A stretch of DNA of 64,000 nucleotides, from contig JAGOPY010000010.1 in NCBI GenBank assembly GCA_017991835.1, positions 1 to 64,000 on the forward strand, written 5' to 3'. Origin of the DNA: Bacteroidales bacterium (GTDB lineage Bacteria; Bacteroidota; Bacteroidia; Bacteroidales; JAGOPY01). Below are positions 34,438 through 44,930 of the stretch, piece by piece (within the stretch, counting starts at the first letter, position 1; every line of letters begins with the position of its first letter). Both the position numbers and the translations under genes were made by a program. The notes under the pieces are model-generated. The model was not told the origin of the DNA. It saw only the letters and a program-made list of their open reading frames with translations, and made no database searches.

Positions 34438-35298
34438 TTGCTCGCCCTGGCCTCCGATACCCTGGATACAGATCTTACCGGGTTTGATTTTGCTGAAAAT
34501 CCCATGCCGGATGACGAGCTGAAATCGCAGTATATCGCTTATATCTACAGTTGTGCCGTCGCTGATGGCCTTTTGGCACAAAATACTGCCCCCGTGCATG
34601 TTTCGGGCTATTCCATGGGCATTTACGCCGCGCTGTATTATTGCGGTGCCATCCGGTTCACCGACGGGCTTTTTTTGATCCGATCGGCCTGGGAGAAGAT
34701 CTCGGAGGCAACGGGTGATAATCGTTACGGTATGGGGATGATCATCGGTTTGAAGGAGGATGATATTACCCGTTTCCGGGGATATGGGGAGAATGTGGAA
34801 ATCTGTAACAGGAATAATCCCTACACCTATATCATCTCCGGCAAACGGGATGCCGTGGAGGCCATTTTATCCGCCTCGCTCGAAGAAGGAGCGCTCCGGG
34901 CCAGCCTGCTGCCGGTATCGATGCCGTATCACTCCATGATCCTGCAAACGGCATCTGCCCGTTTCGGAGATGCCATCCGCCAGACGGATATAAAAAATGG
35001 CAAACCGGTCTATTTTTCGGCGTTAAGCCAGGAAGAAATTATCACCGGGGATGGCCTCAGGAGGGAGCTTATCTGTAATATTTTCAGCCGGATGAATTGG
35101 TATGAAACGATGAAATCACTGATTGAAAAGGGAGTAACGGCTTTTTATGAGTGCGGCGCCGGCGACGGGCTCACAAAGAATTTCCGGTTTATCGGGGGTA
35201 GTTTTAAGGCATATCCGGTGGATAAATACCGGCAATTTATTGATGATCCTGAAGCTACTCACTCAGATGACATCTTTTCCCAGTTTGATCTTCCATAA
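34438..35298 (+). CDS. Malonyl-CoA:ACP transacylase-like protein (start uncertain)
   Basis: 286 residues from a TTG at 34438, the only ordinary start codon. Similarity clearly reaches further back: the same frame is open from 34300 and reads GVIGTCIIFPAFPGEY, equivalent to the FPGQG strand at the start of FabD. So either a non-standard start near 34330-34360, an overlap with AcpS by frameshift, or a sequence error is involved. Active-site Ser59 lies in SGYSMG, Arg82 in IRSAWEKI and His165 in MPYHSM. It likely loads malonyl (or another acyl) units on the ACP. Its end overlaps the convergent radical SAM gene by 36 bp. Confidence 0.75.
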   Translation: MLALASDTLDTDLTGFDFAENPMPDDELKSQYIAYIYSCAVADGLLAQNTAPVHVSGYSMGIYAALYYCGAIRFTDGLFLIRSAWEKISEATGDNRYGMGMIIGLKEDDITRFRGYGENVEICNRNNPYTYIISGKRDAVEAILSASLEEGALRASLLPVSMPYHSMILQTASARFGDAIRQTDIKNGKPVYFSALSQEEIITGDGLRRELICNIFSRMNWYETMKSLIEKGVTAFYECGAGDGLTKNFRFIGGSFKAYPVDKYRQFIDDPEATHSDDIFSQFDLP

Positions 35299-36603
35299 AC
35301 TTCCGACGCTTTCATAGAATTGATCCGGCGGGAGTTTTGTTTTCATCACACTATTGAAAAAATTGTACTTCGACAGGTCGTGGTCAACGATCTGGTCTTT
35401 AACCTCACGATAATAAACCGTCCCGGGCATGGGTGTAAGGATGGTATAACCGGCATAAACGACCGGATTTGAAGCGGAATAGGCGGCCAGGGCCTTGAAA
35501 TCGTCTTCGCCGTAGTCGTTCGGAACGATATAGTTGCCACGGATCATGATGTCGTTGCGGTGAAAGACTTCGATCGATTTTTTAATGTTGGAAGCGGCTG
35601 ACCGTTTGTTGTACTTATCCAGTTCTTCATCGCGGAACGATTCGAATCCGCAGATGACGACTTTCAGCCCTGCCAGGGCCAGTTTCTCGATCAGATCGGG
35701 ATGCCTGGCAGCCGTGTCGGGACGGATATCCATGACGTACTTTTTCACGATCCCCTCCTCGAGGATACGATCGACCAGCCTGTGGATGAACCGGATATCG
35801 ACGATAGTGTTGGCATCGGCAAACCGGACCACGCCATAGTCGTCGAGCCCTTTCAATTCTTCGATCACCGATTCCACCTCGCGCATGTAGTATTGCTTGT
35901 CGTGCTGGGGCCAGATGGCGCAGAAAGAGCATTCAAAAGGGCATCCAAGGGAGGTGAAGAGGTAGGTGACGGGCGTCGGGTCGTTGCCCACCTTGTAGGT
36001 TTGCAGCCAGCGGGTGAGATGGCTCCGGTCGGGGAGGATGAAATCTTTGCCGGCGGGATCCCAGTCCATGGCCGGTTTAGTGGTCCGGCGAAGAGTTCCG
36101 TGCTCATTCAGGATGATCCCTGCTGTATTTTCAAGAGGTAATCCTTTTTCAAAGTTGATCACCAGTTTGCGGAAGATGCCGGCGGAATGCCCCGGACACA
36201 GGATATCCACGCAAGGATCGGCGAAGTCTTCCGGGCAGATCGTCACATGCAGGCCGCCGGCGACGGTGATTATCTCCGGGTTGAATTTTTTTGCTGCCCG
36301 GAAGATATCCAGGCCTGCATAGAGCTCAGATGCAATGAAGGTGACTCCGACAATATCAGGCTGATATTCAGATAAATAACGCAGAATCAGTTGTTCCAGA
36401 GGTGGGGCATCCGGATCGAGGTCATATTCCCCTTTCAGATCGATGAGCGTCACATCGAAATCTTTGACGACGGCGGCAATAGTCAGCAATCCCAGCGGAG
36501 GCCCGATCAGCTTTTTATGGATAAACGGCCGGGCATCGGCGGGCGCATACTCCAGGATTTTGTTTTCCGGAGATCGCGGCGGATTGATAAGGAGGATCTT
36601 CAT
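35263..36603 (-). CDS. Radical SAM protein with N-terminal B12-binding-like domain
   Basis: 446 residues. N-terminal 150 residues resemble the cobalamin-binding domain of class B radical SAM enzymes (MKILLINPPRSPENK... DIVGVTFIASELYAGLDI... AGGLHVTICPEDF), although no DxHxxG motif is visible. The iron-sulphur motif is CPFECSFC (Cx3Cx2C) in TSLGCPFECSFCAIW; the later barrel strands are present (VVRFADANTI, MDIRPDTA). Such enzymes methylate or rearrange carbon skeletons, or cyclise them. Its overlap with the transacylase gene suggests membership in the acyl-chain locus, but co-function is inferred. Confidence 0.85.
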   Translation of the reverse strand: MKILLINPPRSPENKILEYAPADARPFIHKKLIGPPLGLLTIAAVVKDFDVTLIDLKGEYDLDPDAPPLEQLILRYLSEYQPDIVGVTFIASELYAGLDIFRAAKKFNPEIITVAGGLHVTICPEDFADPCVDILCPGHSAGIFRKLVINFEKGLPLENTAGIILNEHGTLRRTTKPAMDWDPAGKDFILPDRSHLTRWLQTYKVGNDPTPVTYLFTSLGCPFECSFCAIWPQHDKQYYMREVESVIEELKGLDDYGVVRFADANTIVDIRFIHRLVDRILEEGIVKKYVMDIRPDTAARHPDLIEKLALAGLKVVICGFESFRDEELDKYNKRSAASNIKKSIEVFHRNDIMIRGNYIVPNDYGEDDFKALAAYSASNPVVYAGYTILTPMPGTVYYREVKDQIVDHDLSKYNFFNSVMKTKLPPDQFYESVGSLWKIKLGKDVI

Positions 36604-36619
36604 CCCCGGAAACCGGTCA

Positions 36620-37267
36620 TCAGTTCAGTTTGATGCTCTTGTTCACCTTTTTCCAGCCGGCATTGGCAACCAGTTTGGCCACCAGGTTGTATTCCTGCCC
36701 CATTCCCCAGAGCTGAACCGGTCCGTTGCCGTGCCAAACGCTTGCCGGGCAAGAGTTATCAGGCTGCACCAGGTAGATGAAACCGAGGAAATTTCCATTG
36801 TTGTCAAAAACCGGGATCATCATCACGGGGCCGGTGTAATTCATCACCATATGGCCGTTTGGACCGAAATAATAGTCGCCTGTAGCATAGTTGAACAGTT
36901 CGCTGAAGGCCATATCCGATACGATATGCACAGTAACAGTGCCGTCGGGGTTTTCCCGGAAGAAGTCGTTTTCATCGATTACCGTAGAGAAGGAAACAAG
37001 CCTGACCATATCGTCGTCAAGGAAACCAAAACCCCATTGGGTATAGAAGGCAGGGAGGAAATGGGCACTTCGGATCGCTTCCTGTTCCTGTGCAACCTCC
37101 CTGATAGTATTGACAAGGGCTTGGCGGGCTTCCGGCGTTACAAACGGGTTGCCTGTTTTTTCGATTCCGGACGCCGCCGGATTAGAAGTTACGTCGGCCG
37201 GTTTCTGGCACGACACGATAAATAGCCCTGATAATAAGAAGATCAAAATTGCGCTGGCCCTTTTCAT
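36620..37267 (-). CDS. Lipoprotein of unknown function
   Basis: 215 residues with a lipoprotein signal (MKRASAILIFLLSGLFIVSCQ, lipobox FIVSC). The mature part includes GPNGHMVMNYTGPVMMIPVFDNNGNFLGFIYL, a strand-turn-strand pattern that I cannot assign to a family. It lies 16 bp upstream of the radical SAM gene on the same strand and may be co-transcribed. Confidence 0.7.
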   Translation of the reverse strand: MKRASAILIFLLSGLFIVSCQKPADVTSNPAASGIEKTGNPFVTPEARQALVNTIREVAQEQEAIRSAHFLPAFYTQWGFGFLDDDMVRLVSFSTVIDENDFFRENPDGTVTVHIVSDMAFSELFNYATGDYYFGPNGHMVMNYTGPVMMIPVFDNNGNFLGFIYLVQPDNSCPASVWHGNGPVQLWGMGQEYNLVAKLVANAGWKKVNKSIKLN

Positions 37268-37380
37268 AGTAGTAGTTTTAGGTTATCGGCCCAAAAATAG
37301 ATTAAAATATTGCTATTACTGAATCGGATTTCTTAAATCATTAACAATGAAATGTTAAAAGGATGGTTTGGCTGGAAAGG

Positions 37381-37420
37381 AAAAAAAATTTCGCAATACA
37401 TGTCATTGTATTTGCGAAAT
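37381..37420 (-). terminator. Intrinsic terminator of tRNA-Gln
   Basis: On the minus strand ATTTCGCA and TGCGAAAT form the base of a hairpin extended by a bulged ATACA/TGTAT stem, followed by eight T. It lies about 20 bp downstream of the tRNA. Confidence 0.85.
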
Positions 37421-37440
37421 GGTATTGTGAAATGAAGCTG

Positions 37441-37513
37441 TTGCCCGATCAGGGGTCGAACCTGAACTCTTCTGATCCAGAGTCAGACGTGTTGCCAGTT
37501 ACACCATCGGGCA
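37441..37513 (-). tRNA. tRNA-Gln (anticodon CTG)
   Basis: The minus strand folds as a full cloverleaf: acceptor TGCCCGA/TCGGGCA, anticodon stem TCTGA/TCAGA around loop CTCTGGA (anticodon CTG, decoding CAG), T arm TCAGG-TTCGACC-CCTGA, discriminator A. CCA is not encoded. The gene for glutaminyl-tRNA synthetase lies about 4 kb away on the same strand. Confidence 0.95.
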
Positions 37514-37569
37514 ATGAGAGCGCAAAAATAGTAAATTTTGAATGTTCAGGATCGAATATTGAATTATTT

Positions 37570-40500
37570 TCATTTGGAAATGATCAGTTTTTCAATGGAA
37601 GAAATGCCTTTTTCATCCGAAAACTGAGCCCAATAGATCCCCGGCCCCAGATGGCTTAATTGAATATTCGCCATATTCAGGTTTGCAGGAAGCGTTATGA
37701 CTTCAACAATCTGACCTAGGCTATTCATGAGCTTCATTGAAATATCTCCACTGTGATCAGAACAATGTATGGTCAGATAATCTGTGGCAGGATTTGGATA
37801 GAGTGTGAAAAGGATCTTCTTTCCGGCTTCCGGGAATGAGGAATCATCAACCGTTACAGGTGCTCCGTACTCGTACGGACCCATGTCGATGATGCTTATC
37901 CCATCTGCATCGCCGTCCCATACCCTGACATTACCGATCAGATCATTATAAGGCAACAAAAGCCCCGTGGTGTCGGGTGTTCCGGCATCGATGCAAGGCG
38001 ATCCGGCATCAAGTGAAAAGGGATATTCATCACCCATCGAAAACTGCGGATCTTCATTGATGTTGCCGGCGTTCCAGTCGAGCACAGCCCCGCCTGACTT
38101 AAAGATCCCGGCTTGGGCGCTCTGGATATCTGAATACGAAATGGTTAAGGTATCACTTTCGCTATAATCCACAAAGTAGTATATCTGGATCGGATTATTG
38201 TTATCCCAGAGGATACTGTTGGTCAGACTGGCTTTGCCTCCATAAATATGGAGAACCGGAGGTGTATTCTGCGTACAGGTTGCATTGTAAAAATTCACTT
38301 CAGCATCTGGCGGCGCACCATAATTGTAAATCGTACCGGCTCCGCCATAACCATCTGCTGCCGTATTTCTGACAAACAGCGTGTTTTTTGCATCCATCGA
38401 GGATGATTCGAGGCAAAAACCTCCTCCCCGGTAAGCCTGGTTCGAATCAAAGACCGCATTGGCCAGGATAAAATCTGAATTTCGCGCATAGATAGCACCG
38501 CCATAATTCTCTGCCGTATTCGAAAAACAGTAAATATGATCCATGGTTAACGTATCCGGATAAGATATGTAAATACCTCCGCCATCAGTCGCTTGATTAT
38601 GGGTAAAATCGATGTTCTTCAAATGAGCCGAGGAGTATGAAATATCAATTCCGCCTCCCGTTCCGCTTTCATTATTCTCAAAAACCACATGATTTAATTC
38701 AGCGATGCTCCCACTTCCGACATATACACCGCCACCCTGGTAGTTGCTTGTATTGTCCCTGATCTTGACGTTGAACAGGTTAAACACAGAACGGTAACCC
38801 AAGAGGCCTCCTCCATTCATGCCATGACCTCCGGTCAGAGTTAAGTTTTTAATTTCAGGGATATGATCATGATAAAGGTTAAGGACATGCGATGAATCTT
38901 CTGCATCGAGAATGGTCCCATCTCTCGTTTCGCCTTCCAGACTGCAATAATCGGATAACTGCAAAGGGAACTTCTCCCCGTTTGATGATCCGCTGTAGAT
39001 ACCATCTGCAAGGTGAATGCTGTGCTGATTAAGGCTGTCAGATCTCAATATCATCAGGGCGCGGTCGATGGTCTTCAGGGGGTTATCAGATGAAAATCCG
39101 CTGTTGGTATCACTTCCGACGGTGGATACATAAAGATCTGCATAAGCCTGTTCCACTTTTCCGGCAAGAATATCAAAAGTAAAATCATCCGGATCATTCA
39201 CAAAATAGTCGGTGGGATGCAAGACTGTGAACGTGTCAAGAATCACATTCACCATCCCGTCTTTTGTAAAAATATCTTTTGCGGTGCCGGCCCAGTTCAG
39301 GAATAAATTACAGCGGTCTGTGCTGTCGAATTGTGGAAATGCTTCGTCATCACAATAAATTCCTCCGCCATAATTATCAGCATGGTTATAAGTTATATCC
39401 GATTTTTTGATATGCAGACCGGTTGTGGCAGTAAAGATGCCGCCGGCTGTGTTATTAGATAGGTTACTATTGATTTTGACATGGTTGAGGTAAACCACTG
39501 TTTCTGTGCCGCAACACAGGCCTCCTCCGCCCCCGATAGCATGGTTTCCGGATAATTCAGATGAATCCAGAAGAGCATAGGAATTGGCATACACATAAAG
39601 TCCGCCTCCGGAACCGGATGTATTATTGACAAGGTTAGAGTTGAAAATCCAGATCGAATCTCTGGAATAAATCCCACCTCCGGCATTACCGGATACATTC
39701 GCATTGATAATGCTGTTACGAAGTTCAAGGAATCCATAATTTAAAATCCCGGCACCATTGGAAGCGTGATTTTCAAGGACGGACAATTGATCACATATAG
39801 TTCTTTCAGTGGATGTCGATAAATATAATCCGCCGCCGCTGCCGGCAGTATTATTTAAAATACAGATGTTCTGCAACACTGGCGATGAACCAGTAAAGTA
39901 CAGACCGCCGCCACTACTTTGAGCATAATTGCCGGCAATGATTATATCTTTCAGAATGGCTTCCGAATGATCACCAAATATTCCGCCCCCACTTTTATTA
40001 TAATTGCCAGCGCTGGATGAATTATCACGGATAATAAGCCGCTCCAGGCACGGATCAGAATAATAAATATAAATCCCGGCTCCATATTCTGCCAGACCGC
40101 CACACAAAGTAAGATCAGAAACATAGTTGGTATCGTTATCCCTTATTTGCATGACGCGGTCTGTACTGTCGGCATCCAGGATCACCAGGCTGTCGGCGGT
40201 TCCTGAAAGATGAACGTAATCGGGAAGAGAAACAGGGAAGAACTCCCCGTTGGTTTCGGGACTATAGATGCCGTCGAGGAGATGGATCTGCCGCTGGCCG
40301 GATTCGGATGCAAGAAGGATGGTCAGGGCATGATGAATGGTTCTCAGCGGATCATCGGCAGTCAGTCCGCTGTTGTTATTATCTCCCTCCGGCGAGATAT
40401 ACAGGTCATATTCAACCTGTTCCAGCTTGCTGTTCAGTATATCGAAGGTAAATTCTTCTATCTCCGAAGCATGAAATTCCGTAGGATTCATTACCGTGAA

Positions 40501-41304
40501 AGTATCGACGATAACATCCACATTTGCATGAGAATAAAGATCATTTCCAACCGCAGCAGAGTTCTGGTATATGTTGCATCGGTGTTCCGGATTGAATACG
40601 ACATTGCCATAATAGCCGAACAAAATACCACCGCCGGTGCCGGCTGTGTTGTGACATACGGTAATTCCATTGAAATATCCACCGATATAAAAATCCATCG
40701 CAATTCCTCCTCCGTAACCCGCATTATTGTCCTTTATGACCAGGTCGGTCAGTTGCGGAGAATCCCACGAATAGGAATCCGTCCCTAACCAAATACCTCC
40801 ACCCTGCTCTGTCGCAGTATTCCCCTGGATAAGGCAGTTGGAAATGGCAGGCTGACACCAGTATGCATAGATACCGCCTCCGCTTGAAGCGCTATTCCCA
40901 TAAATATTCAGATGATCCAGGTATGGATCCGATTCAAAGATCCTTATACCTCCTCCACTGTTTCCCTTTCCATTGGTAATTGAAAAGCCTGATATCCTGG
41001 TAGATGCATCTTCACCCTGGTATATGGTGATCACAGAGCCGTTCTGACCTCCATTAATGATCGTTGAAGAAATGTAAGAAGTATCGTTTGAGGTAAGATA
41101 ATGAGAGGCCAGGGTGATATTTACACCTGTTAAGGCGAGGTTCTCGTAATAAGTACCGGGTGAAACCAGGACCGTATCACCTTCATTTGCAGCATTGATC
41201 CCTTCCTGGATGGTCGGATAATCCTCAGGGATATAAATGACCTGGCCGGAGATCTGCAGTGCAATAAAAAACAGACTGATTATAAGGGCAGGAATTGCTT
41301 TCAT
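37570..41304 (-). CDS. Giant right-handed beta-helix protein, T9SS cargo
   Basis: 1244 residues from the ATG at 41304 (signal peptide MKAIPALIISLFFIALQISGQ). The body is a long series of beta-helix turns with GGGI/GGGL motifs, like polymorphic outer membrane proteins. Two related long blocks each begin with a DUF1565-like segment (DLYISPEGDNNNSGLTADDPL and DLYVSTVGSDTNSGFSSDNPL, followed by RTIHHAL or KTIDRAL), so the protein grew by internal duplication. It ends with a T9SS sorting domain (LFTLYPNPATDYLTI... LGPGIYWAQFSDE). Probably a surface adhesin or polysaccharide-binding protein; no lyase site is recognisable. Confidence 0.85.
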   Translation of the reverse strand: MKAIPALIISLFFIALQISGQVIYIPEDYPTIQEGINAANEGDTVLVSPGTYYENLALTGVNITLASHYLTSNDTSYISSTIINGGQNGSVITIYQGEDASTRISGFSITNGKGNSGGGIRIFESDPYLDHLNIYGNSASSGGGIYAYWCQPAISNCLIQGNTATEQGGGIWLGTDSYSWDSPQLTDLVIKDNNAGYGGGIAMDFYIGGYFNGITVCHNTAGTGGGILFGYYGNVVFNPEHRCNIYQNSAAVGNDLYSHANVDVIVDTFTVMNPTEFHASEIEEFTFDILNSKLEQVEYDLYISPEGDNNNSGLTADDPLRTIHHALTILLASESGQRQIHLLDGIYSPETNGEFFPVSLPDYVHLSGTADSLVILDADSTDRVMQIRDNDTNYVSDLTLCGGLAEYGAGIYIYYSDPCLERLIIRDNSSSAGNYNKSGGGIFGDHSEAILKDIIIAGNYAQSSGGGLYFTGSSPVLQNICILNNTAGSGGGLYLSTSTERTICDQLSVLENHASNGAGILNYGFLELRNSIINANVSGNAGGGIYSRDSIWIFNSNLVNNTSGSGGGLYVYANSYALLDSSELSGNHAIGGGGGLCCGTETVVYLNHVKINSNLSNNTAGGIFTATTGLHIKKSDITYNHADNYGGGIYCDDEAFPQFDSTDRCNLFLNWAGTAKDIFTKDGMVNVILDTFTVLHPTDYFVNDPDDFTFDILAGKVEQAYADLYVSTVGSDTNSGFSSDNPLKTIDRALMILRSDSLNQHSIHLADGIYSGSSNGEKFPLQLSDYCSLEGETRDGTILDAEDSSHVLNLYHDHIPEIKNLTLTGGHGMNGGGLLGYRSVFNLFNVKIRDNTSNYQGGGVYVGSGSIAELNHVVFENNESGTGGGIDISYSSAHLKNIDFTHNQATDGGGIYISYPDTLTMDHIYCFSNTAENYGGAIYARNSDFILANAVFDSNQAYRGGGFCLESSSMDAKNTLFVRNTAADGYGGAGTIYNYGAPPDAEVNFYNATCTQNTPPVLHIYGGKASLTNSILWDNNNPIQIYYFVDYSESDTLTISYSDIQSAQAGIFKSGGAVLDWNAGNINEDPQFSMGDEYPFSLDAGSPCIDAGTPDTTGLLLPYNDLIGNVRVWDGDADGISIIDMGPYEYGAPVTVDDSSFPEAGKKILFTLYPNPATDYLTIHCSDHSGDISMKLMNSLGQIVEVITLPANLNMANIQLSHLGPGIYWAQFSDEKGISSIEKLIISK

Positions 41305-41396
41305 TTTATTGAAAACTTGGATCTTGTAAAGATAATCAACAAAATCCAATATTGCGCCATATCAGATTACAAAGCTTTAGCCACCCCCCTCACGCT

Positions 41397-41494
41397 TCAC
41401 CGCTCACCGCTCACCGTTCACCGTTCACCGCTCACCGTTCACCGCTCACCGTTCACCGCTCACCGTTCACCGTTCACCGCTCACCGTTCACCGT

Positions 41495-41512
<18 letters not shown>
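41397..41512. repeat. Long heptamer tandem array (CACCGTT/CACCGCT)
   Basis: About 16 copies of a 7 bp unit alternating CACCGTT and CACCGCT. It begins within the last codons of glnS (the end VNGER plus stop is encoded by the repeat) and fills the gap towards the beta-helix gene. It is the longest array in the window. Confidence 0.93.
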
Positions 41513-43204
<1,692 letters not shown>

Positions 43205-43256
43205 GGATTCGCTGATTTTCAGTAATAAGGGTGCAAAATTAAAATATTTTAGGGCG

Positions 43257-43293
43257 CGACCGGGTATTTTTCAGCGAAAAAGCGGATTAATAG
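43257..43293 (+). repeat. 37 bp dispersed repeat, copy 2
   Basis: Begins CGACCGGGTATTTTT and ends CGGATTAATAG, with TTTTTC-AGC-GAAAAA as a small hairpin in the middle. Nearly identical to copy 1 at 12277. It lies between the start of glnS and the end of the anti-sigma-like gene. Confidence 0.7.
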
Positions 43294-43324
43294 GTATATG
43301 AGAAATAAAACGGATTGTCAGATC

Positions 43325-43747
43325 TCACCAGATCATCATGCCTTTGGTTTCCGAGAAGCGCTTGCGCAGGATCCGGTCGATCAGCACCAATCCCAGCGCT
43401 GCGCCGATCACCACCCAGGTAATGCTCGAAAACTCACGGAAAAAAGAGGCCATCGTCCTGAAAAATCCATCAGTAAAAATATTCATCGATATTTTCTGTA
43501 TCCTGTCGGAAGAGAAGAGATTATCAAAATAAGGTATATCCACCGTAAGAATCACCACGATCATGGCCGCAACCCCCACGATGATCGCCAGCAACGTCCC
43601 CCGGGAGATCAACGGCGAGTCATCCGCCAGCGCAGGAGAATTGATCCTCTCCATCACTTTGTCTGTAAAATGATCCGGGGCCTTTTCAATGCCTTTGCGG
43701 CGAACAAGGTTCCGGATGAGATCATCATTTTCAGCCTGGGGTTTCAT
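43325..43747 (-). CDS. Membrane protein next to ECF sigma factor, possible anti-sigma factor
   Basis: 140 residues: a cytoplasmic N-terminus of about 45 residues (IRNLVRRKGIEKAPDHFTDKVMERI), one helix at about 50-70, a middle loop and a second helix at about 108-126. No zinc-finger motif is visible, so it is not a standard ZAS anti-sigma protein. It starts 11 bp after the sigma factor gene, which is the usual position of an anti-sigma factor. The function is inferred from position only. Confidence 0.7.
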   Translation of the reverse strand: MKPQAENDDLIRNLVRRKGIEKAPDHFTDKVMERINSPALADDSPLISRGTLLAIIVGVAAMIVVILTVDIPYFDNLFSSDRIQKISMNIFTDGFFRTMASFFREFSSITWVVIGAALGLVLIDRILRKRFSETKGMMIW

Positions 43748-43758
43748 ATCAACAGATT

Positions 43759-44322
43759 TTATAGGGATAACGATTTGATTTTAAAAATATGCTGCAATTC
43801 TGAATAAATTCTTTTTCTGATCCGGTGAAGCCTCACTTTCACATTGCTTTCGCCCAGCCCGGTAATTTCGGAGATCTCCCTGACAGGGCAACTTTCCAGG
43901 TAATGCAGAGTCACGATCACCCGGTCGGTTTCAGGCAGCTTTTCCAGAACCCGTCCAATAACCTCTTTTTGCTCCGCTTCATCCATCCCTGCAATGCCTT
44001 CCTCGTATTCTTCATCCGGCAATTCATCGATGAACCGGTCGTCCAGGCTGGTCGTCACCACCTTCTTCTTCCTGACTTTCGTGATCGCTTCGTTGTAAGC
44101 GATCCGGTAAAGCCATGTCCGGAATCCCGAATCGTTCCGGAAGGTGCTTAGCTTCTGAAAGGCTTTCAGGAAAGAATCCTGTGCCACCTCTTCAGCATCT
44201 TCCCGGCTGCGTGTTATATTCAGGCACAACGTGAACACAAGGTCCTTGTGCCTGTCGATCAACACAGCGAACAACGCGCTGTTGCCGGCGATTACCTGGT
44301 TGATATAATGGTTGTCGTCCAT
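43759..44322 (-). CDS. ECF-type RNA polymerase sigma factor
   Basis: 187 residues. Region 2 (KDLVFTLCLNITRSREDAEEVAQDSFLKAFQKLSTF, with FRTWLYRIAYNEAI) and region 4 (VIGRVLEKLPETDRVIVTLHYLE... VREISEITGLGESNVKVRLHRIRKRI) are clear. An acidic linker of about 30 residues separates them. Together with the downstream membrane protein it should form an envelope-stress or nutrient-sensing switch. Its own promoter lies in the repeat-containing gap at 44323-44600, but no specific element is recognisable. Confidence 0.93.
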   Translation of the reverse strand: MDDNHYINQVIAGNSALFAVLIDRHKDLVFTLCLNITRSREDAEEVAQDSFLKAFQKLSTFRNDSGFRTWLYRIAYNEAITKVRKKKVVTTSLDDRFIDELPDEEYEEGIAGMDEAEQKEVIGRVLEKLPETDRVIVTLHYLESCPVREISEITGLGESNVKVRLHRIRKRIYSELQHIFKIKSLSL

Positions 44323-44403
44323 CGGGATTAACTGTTCATTGGACGGTGAAGTGTAGTAAAGGTTACAAAGTTAAATCGAAACCAGGTAAATTCTTTATAG
44401 GTT

Positions 44404-44495
44404 CCGTGAAATCTGTGCCCTTAATCTGTGTTAATCTGTGAGAACCAGTAGATTTCTCACAGATATTCACAGATTGAAAACACAGAAAGGCACAG
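44404..44495. repeat. Inverted 4+4 array of CTGTG / CACAG, no gene inside
   Basis: Left half: CCGTG at 44404 and CTGTG at 44413, 44426 and 44436. Right half: CACAG at 44458, 44468, 44481 and 44491. Spacings are 9-13-10 and 10-13-10. At the centre ATCTGTGAG (44434-44442) and CTCACAGAT (44456-44464) form a perfect 9 bp stem with a 13-base loop. The layout is like the arrays around the GxxExxY gene but with nothing between the halves. The rest of the gap 44323-44600 is AT-rich and otherwise empty. Confidence 0.85.
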
Positions 44496-44600
44496 ATTTA
44501 AATTGCGATTTTTACCAATAGTGTAACCTCTCCCGAATTCATGCCGTCAAATGTTCAAATCGTCAATCAAATAAAAATTAAGAATTAAAAATTTAAAATT

Positions 44601-44930
44601 ATGTTAGAACTCACTCCAATCTTCGTCCTGACCATCATCTTTGGTTTCATTTATGCGATCATTTACCTGAATATCCGCAGGAAAGAACGGATGGCCTTAC
44701 TGGAAAAAGGAGCAGATCCTTCCATCTTCCAGGAACCCAAAACTGAAAAACAAACATCGCTCCGCTATGGCTTATTCCTCATCGGGCTGGCCATCGGAAT
44801 CCTGATGGGCAACGTGCTGGAGGTCAGCACCGAGCTCGGCCCCGAAGCCTCTTACTTCTCCATGGTCTTCCTATTTGGCGGCATCGCGTTGGTGATCAGC
44901 CACTTCCTTGGCAAAAAAGTTCAAGGATAA
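44601..44930 (+). CDS. DUF6249-like small membrane protein
   Basis: 109 residues: membrane helices at about 5-24, 54-72 and 83-102. The cytoplasmic loop RRKERMALLEKGADPSIF after helix 1 is typical of a small family often found beside ECF sigma factors in Bacteroidota, as here (divergent). Its function is unknown; a role in the same stress response is an inference. Its end overlaps the convergent thpR gene by 10 bp. Confidence 0.8.
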   Translation: MLELTPIFVLTIIFGFIYAIIYLNIRRKERMALLEKGADPSIFQEPKTEKQTSLRYGLFLIGLAIGILMGNVLEVSTELGPEASYFSMVFLFGGIALVISHFLGKKVQG

